Shown in pieces: positions 53,091 through 64,000 of a stretch of DNA of 64,000 nt (the stretch's first letter is position 1; every line of letters starts with the position of its first letter). The translations under genes and the position numbers were made by a program. The notes under the pieces were generated by a model that saw only the letters and a list, made by a program, of their open reading frames with translations, had not been told where the DNA came from and searched no databases. Origin of the DNA: Metaphire vulgaris (Eukaryota; Annelida; Clitellata; Crassiclitellata; Megascolecidae); NCBI GenBank assembly GCA_018105865.1, contig CM030848.1:14093699-14157698 (forward strand), in the 5' to 3' direction.

Positions 53091-53194
53091 CTAAAGAAGA
53101 AGAAGAAGAAAAGGCTTGTCAGCTTTTATGAAAACAGTGTCACGCATCATGCAGACACTAACAGGTGTATATGTGCATTTGAATATGAAAACGA

Positions 53195-53296
53195 ATGAGA
53201 TTACACAGCAAGACCATAGAGTGAATGAACGGCCAAGTGGAACATAGTGGTTCTCACACACATGGCAGGGTCTACTGAATCACTCTAAGCACTGTT

Positions 53297-53365
<69 letters not shown>
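53195..53365 (+). repeat. ATT-tailed dispersed repeat, copy 2
   Basis: gagattacacagcaagacca..tagagtgaatgaacggcca, aacatagtggttctcacaca, then (AAT)n passing into (ATT)n to 53365. Confidence 0.65.
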
Positions 53366-53422
53366 TATAACTATTTCAAGCAACTCTGGCACCAGATATT
53401 TAGAAATTTAGGTCAAAGTCAA

Positions 53423-53459
<37 letters not shown>

Positions 53460-53460
53460 T

Positions 53461-53920
53461 GTATCAATTTATAATATATTTGTGGTCTATAAAAGAAACC
53501 AGCTCTCTTAAGCGCTATCTTATCTCTCGATTGATTTCTTAGACATTTGGCACAGAATAGATTTCTGAAAGACTTTGTATAGTGTTGTTTCAAATGGCTC
53601 ATTATTTTTCGAGGGGTATTTCGAAAGCTCTAGAAAAAAATTGAGACAGAATATATTGACAATTCTAGTACGGTTTGACACAGCAAAGATGGGGACACAA
53701 GAATATGTGGTTTTAATTCGTTTCATCACTCTTCTGAATTTTTGCATATCTATAGCCTACTGTAGCACTAGTCCTTGCCTTGTCCAATTTCAAACAGTGT
53801 ATCAATTTTATAATATTTTTGTGGTCTATAAAAGAAACCAGCTCTCTTAAGCGCCATCTTATCTCTCGATTTATTTTTTAGATATCTGACAGAGAATATA
53901 TTTCTGAAAGACTTTGTATA
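53461..53920. repeat. Local direct duplication, ~122 bp
   Basis: 53461-53582 and 53800-53920 are near-identical (tatcaatttataatat, gtggtctataaaagaaacca, gctctcttaagcg, tctgaaagactttgtata), separated by about 220 bp that occurs once. Confidence 0.8.
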
Positions 53921-54130
53921 AGTGGTTTAGGAGGCTAAGTAAGCCTGTGTGAAAACCACTGTAATGACTCTACATTTAATAACCCAGCTTTCCAAGATAG
54001 CCTTTGAAACCATTTACCATTTCAACTGTCACTCCCACCTCATCCAAACTGTTTCATCCGTCCACAACCCTTGCACGAAAAAAATGTTTCTTTCTTGGAC
54101 CCACCCTCTGCTTAAACAATTTGCATACAA
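53915..54130. repeat. Half copy of the 48537-49196 repeat
   Basis: agtggtttaggaggctaagt..aagcctgtgtgaaaaccact followed by aataacccagctttccaaga, caactgtcactcccacctc and ttcttggacccaccctctgc, the inverse of 48865-49190. Confidence 0.65.
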
Positions 54131-54340
54131 GGGCGATCAGACCACCGAAATTCTGCAAAGCAGTTTTCATAGTCTGCTAAACGACTTCGCGAAAGCTCTA
54201 AGCTTTGAATACACAAGTCTGATTTGCATGGTTGTCCAGAAAATCATTCACACGTGTGCCTGCCATGGAGGTGAATGAGACATTGTATTTTCTTTAGATG
54301 CTCTGAAAGATGCAGGCCATCAATTTCAAGCCACGGTGTT

Positions 54341-54471
54341 TTATACATTTATATGTATGTATGTATATATATATACATATATATATATACATATATAAAT
54401 GTATATGTATACTGTATGTATGTATATAAATATATATGTATATATATATATATTATATATATTATATATAT

Positions 54472-54509
<38 letters not shown>

Positions 54510-54535
54510 CATGCATACATATAGATGCATATGTA
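54341..54535. repeat. ATGT/AT-rich simple sequence
   Basis: Degenerate atgtatatatata repeats about 190 bp long. Confidence 0.9.
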
Positions 54536-55426
54536 TTGAAGGAATTTCACATTAAGGTCCCAGGCACAGGAGAAAATCTCCAAGCAACTGAGCTTAATCA
54601 TTGGCTGTATTCAGATCCCCAACATTTCTTACCTGGAAAAGGTACATGACTGCTGACAATGATAAACAATGCCTCAATGTGTGTTCCATCTGGCCCTCCC
54701 ACTCGTTTTCCCTATCCGTCGTTTCTGTTTATCCGGACCCGCGACCCCCCCACCCGCACCCCCAGCCGCTTCCCCACCCATCTCGTTCCTGTCTCTTCAC
54801 TCACTCCTCTATGGATCCTGTTGTTGTTGTTGTTGTTATCATCACTTTCATTCATAGTCACCGGTTGCCACTGTGTGAATGGCACTCCTCCGGCGTTGAC
54901 TCTTGGAGGGGGAGGGAGAGGGGGAGGGCATGACCTATCTCACCTGGACGTCAGTAATTGCAACCCCCATCAGCAGTTAACTAACTGGATAAGCCACTTA
55001 ACGAACACTTTGAGACTCTTGCAATTAACCCGCATTCCCATCCCCGGATAGAAAGAAACAAACAAACTCTGCAGGCTTCACTTATGGTAATACCGCAAAC
55101 TTTCCAAAAACAGCATTTTTAAACAAACGGCTGTCAATATCAAAGCCCTGTAGGGCCTAGGAGGCACAATCGTATCGTATGCGAGACTGCTGTACAAACA
55201 TTTTTTAATCTGAAAAAAATAGATACAATAAAACGCCCATCGCACACAAATTCGTGATTTTAAAACACCTCGATAAAAACTACAGGGTCTAAGTAACAAC
55301 CTAAACTATAGGCCTACAACAGCTGTGTTAACAGCACGTGGTAACAATGGGAGAGAGAGACTATCAGTGGTTAGGCAATAAGCCCCCGAAATTTCAAGAT
55401 GAAGTCAATGCATTATGAAGCAGATA

Positions 55427-55507
55427 CATAGGGTGGCACAAAAAAAACCGAACTATATTAAATGCCAAACCCAATGTGACTAGTCCAGTTTTTATTGTGC
55501 CACCCTG
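55427..55507. mobile_element. TA-flanked mariner-like mini-MITE, copy 4
   Basis: catagggtggcacaaaaaaa ... attgtgccaccctg-TA; the left end carries a mutation (catagggtgg). The oldest-looking of the four. Confidence 0.72.
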
Positions 55508-56483
55508 TAGACAAAGAGAAGAAACGCCCATAAAAGATGTGAAAAAATAATGCATAAAAAATTGTTTCCATTATTAAATATTATAAAGCCGAGTTTCACT
55601 TTAGAATATTCCATCGCCTTAAACAAATACTTGCCACAAAGTAGCATCCTTACAAAACAGATACAGTACACGTAACTGCTAGTAACAGCTATCTTAAGCT
55701 ATAGTCAAATGCTAGTAACATTTATCGCCCACTTTTACAGCCATAAGCAAGCTATAAGTTTTATAGCATGGAGGTCCATTATATCTTTTTAAACAAAATA
55801 TACTTAGCCTTTTACTACAAGCCCGAGTCTTAAAGAAAGCTTTAAGGAAACACTACGTGCTGACGGATAGGATGGATAGAAACACGATTATGGCCCAGAT
55901 CTCGCGAAATTACATGTTTTTCCCACGTGTATAAACACTTTTGTCTATTGAGCAAATCCGCAAGATAATGTAAATAAAGACCAGCTTCTTTCAGCCAATG
56001 AGACATATCAATGGTAAGACATCCTCCACAGGAACGACCGAATACAATCGCAGAAGGAAAAGCAACGCAGAATCATCCATCTGTCTGGAACTGGAACCCT
56101 TGTAACTTCCAAGGGAATGCTTCATATACTGTAAGCCCAGCAAAGTAGGCCCTACCACATCAGACGTTTCTACCACCTGATGTATCTTACTACACTTGAG
56201 AACTAATGCTCGCTAATACTACATGTATAAGACATGACTGGTCAGATTGGTCATGAACAAGACATATGCAGAACCACCCCCCCCCACACACACACACACA
56301 CCCGCTCATCCACACCACACGCCCAATAATTAGCCAAATAAGAAAGTGTACAGTGATCAGTGCAAATTTACTAAACATCATAGTGACAGGAAAATATATT
56401 CCCAGGCAAATGAATTTGGCCAGACGCCAAAATAACGAAATCAGTGACAATCCCAAGAGAAAACAACCAAAGATCTATCAAAT

Positions 56484-56660
56484 CAGGGTTTAATCTAGGC
56501 CGTTTCCGGCGGGGGGGAATTGCCCTCTCCCCCCGGAAATTTCAAATTTCCCCCGGAAATTTTGACATACTACATCAACTAACAGCAGCCCCCGAGCTGA
56601 CTTCCCCCTGCCCGGTTTTGTCAGTTTCCCCTGGAGTTCAGAGTCTAGATTTAAACACTG
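56484..56660. mobile_element. hAT-type MITE, family C
   Basis: Same ends and interior as 18043-18210, same orientation, flanked by tatcaaat / tatctaat (7 of 8). Confidence 0.88.
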
Positions 56661-57232
56661 TATCTAATATGGAACCAACAGTATGGCAGTCATAAAGTAA
56701 CCTGGGAAAAATAACTCGGCAATGGCGTTTGTCCACAGGAAGACATGAATGAATGAATGAATGAATGAATGAACCTGGGAAAAGAATAGGCACGTCAGAT
56801 TTTTTGTTCTTTCAAAGTAGAAACCTACACAGAGAACAGTCACTGAGCACTTATCATGCCATGGAAACAAATAGGGGCGGGGGTGGGGGTGGGGCACCAG
56901 GAACCAAGCATGTCTTCAGATTTCCTGTCTTCTCCAGTTTCCAAGTTTAAAATTACTTATTAACTAGCCAAACAGCAGTCTATAGGAGGGTTTGGAGTCA
57001 TGAGTCATGACTCACAAGTGCAGGACTATTGCACTCCCAACAGGGAATGCGAGATGACAGCGGAAACAGCCTGATGTACCAGACCCCATCTACAACCTCC
57101 AAGTGGTGCATCACCCCAGATGCCAGGTTCCGATTTCACGTCTTAAATGTTACCAAGGAACTGGGGGTCATTAGCAGCTTTGATGTTGACTGAAACAGCT
57201 GAGAATTCAAAAGAACAAAGAAACTTCAATTC

Positions 57233-57413
57233 CAGGGGCGTAGCGACGAGGGGAGTATATCGATATATATTATATACAGTATATACCCCCTTCCCCAAAA
57301 AATCAGACTACCTTAAAATGTTAATGTTTTAGAGATTTTCAAAGTTTTTAAGATTTATACCCCCCCCCAATCACATTATACCCCACCCACCCCAATTCCT
57401 GGCTACGCCCCTG
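57233..57413. mobile_element. hAT-type MITE, family B
   Basis: Ends caggggcgtagcg / ggctacgcccctg, perfect 8-bp duplication TTCAATTC (57225-57232, 57414-57421). Inverted relative to the 49425 copy. Confidence 0.92.
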
Positions 57414-57962
57414 TTCAATTCCTCAACCACTCCGTGTACAATGTGCAGTTTGATGTCTAGTGTATTACTAAAAAATGGCGCTATGGAAGTCAGAAGGGAG
57501 AAAAAATTGTTTCATTACGCGCAATGTACGGTGAAATGAGTTAATGACTGCAATACACCTCCCCTTGCTATGTACACAGTGTACCAGTTGAGGGAGTCAG
57601 TAAGCAGTGACCAGATAGATATCCCCCCACCACAAATATCCTGCCCCAAAAGTCAGGGCAGACTGTATAAGACAGGTAACTAGTATGGATAGTATGCTGA
57701 AATCCACAATTTTAATCCGAAGACAATAATATTACAAATTGTAAATCTTTACTGATGCACGAGAACGGAAAGCAGGTTATATTACGCAGTAAAAACTAAT
57801 TTCTTTCTGAACTACTGTTTTTTTCTGTTGATGAGTCCTAAAAGATAAGATTGTTGGATCAAAATATACAATCCAACATCTGGCTTAGCTTTCAACAAAA
57901 TATTGAGAAGTCACAAAATCTGTTTTTAACACACAAAGTACCAATCATTGCTGTCTTCATGT

Positions 57963-57967
<5 letters not shown>

Positions 57968-58045
<78 letters not shown>

Positions 58046-58157
58046 TATACAGTGTATATGTAAGTATATATGTAAGTATATATATATAAAATTATGTAAG
58101 TATATATATATATATATAAGTATATATATATAATTATGTAAGTATATATATATATGT

Positions 58158-58219
<62 letters not shown>

Positions 58220-58224
58220 TATAT
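57968..58224. repeat. (AT)n and AAGTATAT-rich tract
   Basis: A 75-bp (AT)n run, then repeated gtaagtatatatat units, then a second (AT)n. Long YIYI-type ORFs here are artefacts. Confidence 0.92.
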
Positions 58225-59074
58225 CAGAGATCGGCCATTACCAAGATCATAGCATATAATGAGGATGCCACTGCCAAAGATTACTGGAGCGTACAGACAG
58301 CCTGAGGAACAGCGATACAAGAAAGGGAAAACAGCAAGGCAATGATACTGGTCGTCTCTTTCCCAGAATACAAATGTACCTTGATCTCGGAGGGAATTAC
58401 AACAAATCGAAACCAGATATGGAAAAAAAAGGCACTCTGGAATACGATACGCCCTTGGCCCATAAGTTAATTTCCATGGCGCATTCCTTTCTAACACAAA
58501 AGCAAAAACAAGGAAAGTCCTCGACTCCAAGGAAACCAGTCTTGTTGCATCTTGCCAATATCAATGAACACCCCGTCTAACATTAGGGAACTTGACCTGC
58601 CCTCCACCCCACCCCATACACCCCCACCTCATGCTGTTCCTCCCCCCCGTTGCTGCTGCGGCCAATCTATATCATGACAATTCCAGATGGATAATTTATG
58701 GAACCAGTATATCGAGCTCATCTCCTAACCAAGAAACCAGAGTCATGCGGAAAAAAGGGAAGAAAATGCAATTATTTCTCTAGGAAGAAAAATACTGCCT
58801 TGCTATGTTGTAGGATTCAAAAAGAATTTGATTAACTTCTAAGGCAATGATGATCCCCCACCCCCACCCCTACCCAACCTATCTGTGCTAGACTAATCAG
58901 ATTATTGCAAAATAGGTTTCGACATCTCAATCAAAGGTCATTATGCAATGAACAAACTAAAAACCTGCACATTGGACATTGCATATATAAGCCTACTGCA
59001 AAGTTTTGTTCAAATGCTCTTATTTGTAGACTAAAAGACATGAAGACAAAGAAAGAGAATACAGGAAGAAACCT

Positions 59075-59400
<326 letters not shown>

Positions 59401-59939
59401 TGGCTAAAGAATTTTACATTGAGCATTTACTTTACCGGTAAACATATTGGTCAACATAATGAGCTTGAAAAGAAGGGAAGATTGATGGCCATACCACAGG
59501 CAGCAAAGAGAAGAAGGGAACATATTTCCAGGTACCCATAAGTACCTACAACAGACAAGGTGCTACTACAAAGTAAAACACAGGAACATGTGTACCTCCC
59601 ATCACATGAATGAAGCAGTACATCATCAACATCCATACATCTACGAGGAGTACACACAGGCGCGCACAGACGTACTCACACACGTGCCCCACTTATATCC
59701 CATCTCCTCCACCACAACTTTCAAAGTCTACCCGGCCTCAATGGAAGACTTACGTGGGAATTCAAAATAACAGTGGCCCAGGACATGAGAGTATTGAATG
59801 GACCGGGCAAACATTCTACTTGGAATCAGCTTCTGGCCAACCTCTCCAGACTACGCTCTCGCGGGAAAACTCGAGCCGAAGTTGCCAAAAACGTAACGTA
59901 AAATCTTAATTTATATGGCGCCTTGATAATAATCAAGTG

Positions 59940-59940
<1 letters not shown>

Positions 59941-59995
<55 letters not shown>

Positions 59996-59996
59996 A
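59941..59996. repeat. (ATC)n microsatellite
   Basis: About 18 ATC units flanked by ttatatggcgccttgataat and the imperfect inverse aaggtgctatataaattg, so the tract sits at the centre of an inverted repeat. Confidence 0.9.
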
Positions 59997-60252
59997 GGTG
60001 CTATATAAATTGACCATTCCAGTCCAAAGTAATCGTAGTGGGAGTGTGTCGGAGTGCTGTTCTCCCAGAGGAGATTTTATGTAAGCACGTTCTTACATTA
60101 CATTCCATTACAGTAACAAAAGCATTTTTGCTATCCATCAACACACGATTCTAAACATTGCCTTGCATTTCTCCGATAATTATGTCAAACTCCATCAACT
60201 GTCATGTAGTATACATTAACTGGATCTTGCCAAGGACCCCAGGTCACATATC

Positions 60253-60455
60253 CAGAGGCGGTTCCACAGGGGGCCGGTGCCCCCTATTGAATGGCTAGCC
60301 CCCCACCCCCATCCCACTCCAGTGGCCTCCATACTTTAGTGCACACATTCTGCATGTGCTGGATTCAAGTGGATTATGAAAATTGTTGCCCCCATGCTTA
60401 GAAGTTGACGCCCCAGCGCCCCCCCCCCACTTCGCAAATGTCGCAGCCGCCACCG
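60253..60455. mobile_element. hAT-type MITE, family A
   Basis: Ends cagaggcggttcc / gcagccgccaccg, flanked by cacatatc / cacatata (7 of 8). Older copy of the same family. Confidence 0.75.
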
Positions 60456-60554
60456 CACATATACAGGACCAATTTCAAATAATCCTAGTGGTTTACTTTT
60501 GATTTCCAACTGCAATCCTGTCTGCATGACGTCGTGCAACAAATCTAATCTAAT

Positions 60555-60640
60555 CTTAAACTTCTATAGCGCCACTTTCATAATGCACAGGAGCATCAAC
60601 CGATGGCACACCAAATCAATTATATAGCGCTTCTTCTGAT
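60555..60640. repeat. cttctatagcgcc repeat fragment
   Basis: aaacttctatagcgccactt..tcataatgcacaggagcatc. Related fragments with (ATCA)n or (AAGT)n tails lie near 7848-7900, 15290-15350, 35225-35345, 36790-36890, 47590-47665, 49225-49395, 61630-61700 and 63215-63295 (catcggctgat, gcctagggcat). A dispersed, mostly truncated family of unknown class. Confidence 0.55.
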
Positions 60641-61065
60641 GAGCGCTCGCACCAAAGTCATTTTGAAACGGAAATAAATGAACGGTGACCAAATAACACT
60701 AGTGCATATCAGCAAACCGCTATGTAACCAAAGTGGTTCACAGCAACCAGATAAGAAGGACAGAGCAGCATTTAGCCGCTGACGGCAATAATCAGACCCT
60801 TGGTGAAACAAAGTGCCGAAAGTTATATGGCTACAGATTCCTAGAAGGCAGCAACGGCTTAGGTTAACATTTCCTGTACAATTAACAGCCTGAAATCAGC
60901 ACACACACACATACACAGTGGCCCAAGTGTCAAGACGAATTTTTATCCATGTCAATAAATGCATAATAAAGAAATTCCTAATGTTACAATGCACATATAC
61001 CGGTACATTGCGTACGCATGTTACCTTGTGTGCACAGGTTGGTAAGTTGATGGTCAGGAGGGTAA

Positions 61066-61139
61066 TACCCCTTAGCTGGGTATTTAACTGTAACTCAATG
61101 TAAAATGGACGGATATATCCGGGGTCCCCATTTAAGGGG
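61066..61139. mobile_element. TTAA-flanked mini-MITE, inverted, left end worn
   Basis: taatACCCCTTAGCTGGG ... CCCATTTAAGGGG-TTAA. Right TTAA intact, left mutated. Confidence 0.68.
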
Positions 61140-62507
61140 TTAAACTGATATTCTGGGCAGTTGAGTAAGTAAGCAAACACGAAATTTCTATAGTGCTGCC
61201 CAAAAGCTTGGCGCAGTGCACCAGCTTAATATTCACGAACGCTCAATCTGGGTGAAATCCATAGTCCACAATCCATAGTCCGTGGTGGTCAAGGTTGTAG
61301 ATCCAGGTAGGCAGTCACAGTAAAGTATTTTTAATGGAGGATGATAACAAGATTTGCAGTGGATAGAATGCAGGCCTGTAGTAAGGATTTCATCATGGGA
61401 TTTCTTGAAAAGAATAGTTTTAAGTTGAGTGGGGAATACTGGGTCATCATCATCATCATCTGACACCCACTGGAGGTGAGAAAATTTTGGGTTGGGAGTA
61501 ATCTACCCCACTCCCCCAATACTTATCTAAAGAATCAGGCAGGGCTTGTGTAAGTGAACAGGTTTGTGCATGTTAATATCAGCAGCTCTGATCTGTTATT
61601 ATTATTATTATTATTATTATTAATATTATCTACGACAATTTATATAGCGCAGTAGCATAACTGGAGCTAAAGTCAAGAGCGCCTTACAAAGGAGTCACTT
61701 ATGAGAGATGTTAAATAAGTGTGTCTTTAGTTAAAGGAGTCTTTAGAATTTTATTTCATTCAAATGCCTTCTGCATCCTTTCATAACAAGTGAGATATTT
61801 TCCAAGATATACGCTCCAGTGAGCAGATAAAACATCATTGAATGACAATTTCCCATGTAGTGACATACACATGATTGGTTAATGAAAGCACCAATCATAA
61901 TAATTTCAGTATACTAGATACCCTCCAACTTGTACCTGCAGACAGGGCCGCCGAGAGAAATTCCAGGCCCCGGTACAAAAAAAATTTGTGGGTCCTGAAA
62001 AAAAATGTATCAAGTCTCCGAAAAACCTGACGTCGACGTTTATCCGAGTTATCTGAGTAAAAAAACGTTTTCTACTCTCCAAAATGGTCTGACAAGCAAA
62101 AAATCACTTATATTAACACATCATTATCACTGGCCCCGGGCCCCTAAAACCTCCATGGGCCCCGGTACAATGTACCGGCTGCCCCCCCTCTCCTCAGGCC
62201 TGCCTGAAGAATACGCCACTATCTTCTACATACTTGACTTGATGAATCTCACTTACAAATCACGGGCCAGTACTTGAAGTAAAAATAAAATAAAATTTTG
62301 CACAGCATAAAAATGTTCAATTGGAAAGCGAAAAGCAGTCGCTGAATAAGATACACATCCAAACGATTCGTCTGCTCCGACAGCTGCAGACATTATTTTT
62401 GCTTTTAAAAAAATCTAGTCATAAAAGTAAAAGTGTCTCTCCAGCCGATTGTTTCGATATCAACAGTCCTGATAAAAAACCTTTAATTAAAATTCTATTT
62501 ACTGGTA

Positions 62508-62697
62508 CAGTGGATCCCACTTAATCGCATACCGGTTAATTGCGTAACCCGCATAATCGCATAACAACATAAAAACCCGAACCAGTGTTCTGTGCATACA
62601 ATTAATAATTATTAGAAGACCCGGGCTATTCGCATAGCCCAGTTAATCACATAAGCAAGGCTTGCACGGCACCTATGCAATTAAGCAGGTTTCACTG
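62508..62697. mobile_element. pogo/Tigger-like MITE, copy 2 (inverted)
   Basis: TA-CAGTGGATCCCACTTAATCG ... GCAGGTTTCACTG-TA; full-length inverse of the 52240 copy with scattered changes. Confidence 0.82.
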
Positions 62698-63216
62698 TAC
62701 ATCAATCAGAGCAAAGTGAACAACACTTGAAGCCAATATGCAAGTCCAATAAATAATGCCAAAACAGTTCCATGACAATATACATCAATGTTGTGATGAC
62801 ATATATAAACACAGACCATGGCCATATGATTGACATGCAAGTACAAATTAGACACCAATGGCCACACATCTTGACAGAGTTTGTCAGTTACCGTTCTTGA
62901 CTAGAGTACTATAAAAGTCATCATCAGGATCAAACACTACACTTGCTTTAAGTAAGTAGGTAAAATTTGGTGAATTTATAGTCCATTCAAAAGTAGTACT
63001 GCAGTATTCATTCTTAGGCACTTACGTACTACCAGAAGTGGCAACAGAACCGATAAGTATTAATACAGTAGAACTTTGTAATAATGTACTTGAAGCTTAA
63101 CAGGTCTGTAAAATTTAGTACGTTACATTTTAACTAACCCTAACCTTAAATATTTAGCAAAACCAGAACTTATAGTTTCCAAGACTATGCTGCACCCTGA
63201 GTCATGAAAATGAAGG

Positions 63217-63249
<33 letters not shown>

Positions 63250-63880
63250 CTTCTATGGTGCCACTATCATAATGCCTAGGGCATCAGTCAATGGCTCATT
63301 TCCTGGAAGATGAATGAGTCTTTCCCTTGGATGCATCCTTTAGAAGACTGCCAAGCCAACTATATATGTTAATTCATTATTTTTAAAAAAATTATTGACA
63401 AATTAAGTTGTAAGCAGGCCATCTTGGAAAGAAATTGTGTTCTGACATTAAGTCAATGTCTGGGATTCTCCCTCAACTGAACCAAAGCAATACTAGTTTT
63501 TGTAAGATCAGAAAAACGAATGCTAAACTGTTGTACGATTAGAAAAGCTTTGTAGTAAATAACAGAGACTGAGACAGTTGTCCCTGAGGCTAAAGACAAA
63601 AACTCTCCCATGTTGTCCATTTGAATCGCTAATGGTGTACATCTGGCCTCCAGCAATTTACGGCAATAAAAGAAAAGAAACGCAAATTGACTGCTGGCTC
63701 TGCATAAATCAGAAGCAAGTAAGAAAGTCAAACACTGACTTAAATGAACTTAGCAGTAATCGTGCATTTTGAAAACAATTAGTTGCTGTTTTCACAGCAC
63801 AGCTGACAAATGCTGACAAAATTCCAGATGTTCTGTTTCATGTTACAAAAACGGCCTTTAAAATAATGCACATTTATCAT

Positions 63881-64000
63881 CAGTGTTTATTCTAGCCACC
63901 TTGACATTGGGGGGGGGGGTGATTTTTAAATGTTTAGGCAGGGGAGAAGGTCTGAGTTTCCACACTTTGGGGAGGGGAATTTCCATCCCCAGCCAACATA
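63881..64000. mobile_element. hAT-like MITE, family C-related, cut by window edge
   Basis: Starts cagtgtttattctagccacc and continues as in 30710-30902 to the window end, where the right terminus is missing. Confidence 0.7.

Noticed and set aside
54601..55051. Overlapping Pro/Gly-rich plus-strand ORFs
   Set aside because: Driven by C and G runs; no domain and no consistent splice sites. Could be promoter sequence but that is not shown.
55991..56176. Minus-strand ORF as possible ROS1 first exon
   Set aside because: No signal-peptide pattern and no donor in phase 0 near its end; other hydrophobic ORFs at 56190 and 63453 are equally unsupported.
57967..58530. 187-codon minus-strand ORF rich in Tyr-Ile
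   Set aside because: It is a readthrough of (AT)n and AGTATAT repeats; the non-repeat N-terminal part matches nothing I know and has no splice context.

Overview
The window is nuclear DNA from an invertebrate animal. It shows split genes with GT-AG introns, many A/T-rich microsatellites, a satellite array and dozens of short non-autonomous transposons. I cannot fix the phylum from sequence alone.

Two genes were assembled exon by exon, with codon phase checked at nearly every junction. On the plus strand, 535-17232 is the 3' part of a PLEKHH1/2-like (MAX-1 family) cytoskeletal protein: a low-complexity N-terminal exon, two PH domains, MyTH4 and FERM, 21 exons in view. Its N-terminal coiled-coil exons lie off the left edge. 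A long 3' UTR may run to about 20.25 kb. On the minus strand, 53090-30455 is a ROS1/sevenless-type receptor tyrosine kinase in 29 exons: Cys-rich N-terminus, two FN3, YWTD propeller, FN3, second YWTD propeller, FN3, transmembrane helix, kinase and a short tail. The signal-peptide exon was not found. The genes converge tail to tail and nothing suggests a shared pathway.

Between them (17.2-30.4 kb) lie the PLEKHH 3' UTR, several hAT-type MITEs and a satellite of about 20 monomers of roughly 328 bp (21934-28613) with a dimeric higher-order pattern on its right side. The introns and the 53.1-64 kb flank hold hAT, Tc1/mariner, pogo/Tigger, PIF/Harbinger and TTAA-flanked (piggyBac-like) miniature elements, many with visible target-site duplications, plus a tRNA-derived SINE. 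No transposase or reverse transcriptase gene is present.

Points worth a second look: a ROS1 ectodomain much shorter than the vertebrate one; a 9-copy tandem duplication of a splice acceptor plus exon start; four single-base frameshifts in otherwise intact conserved exons; a GC-AG intron; and a transposon end that supplies part of a splice donor.
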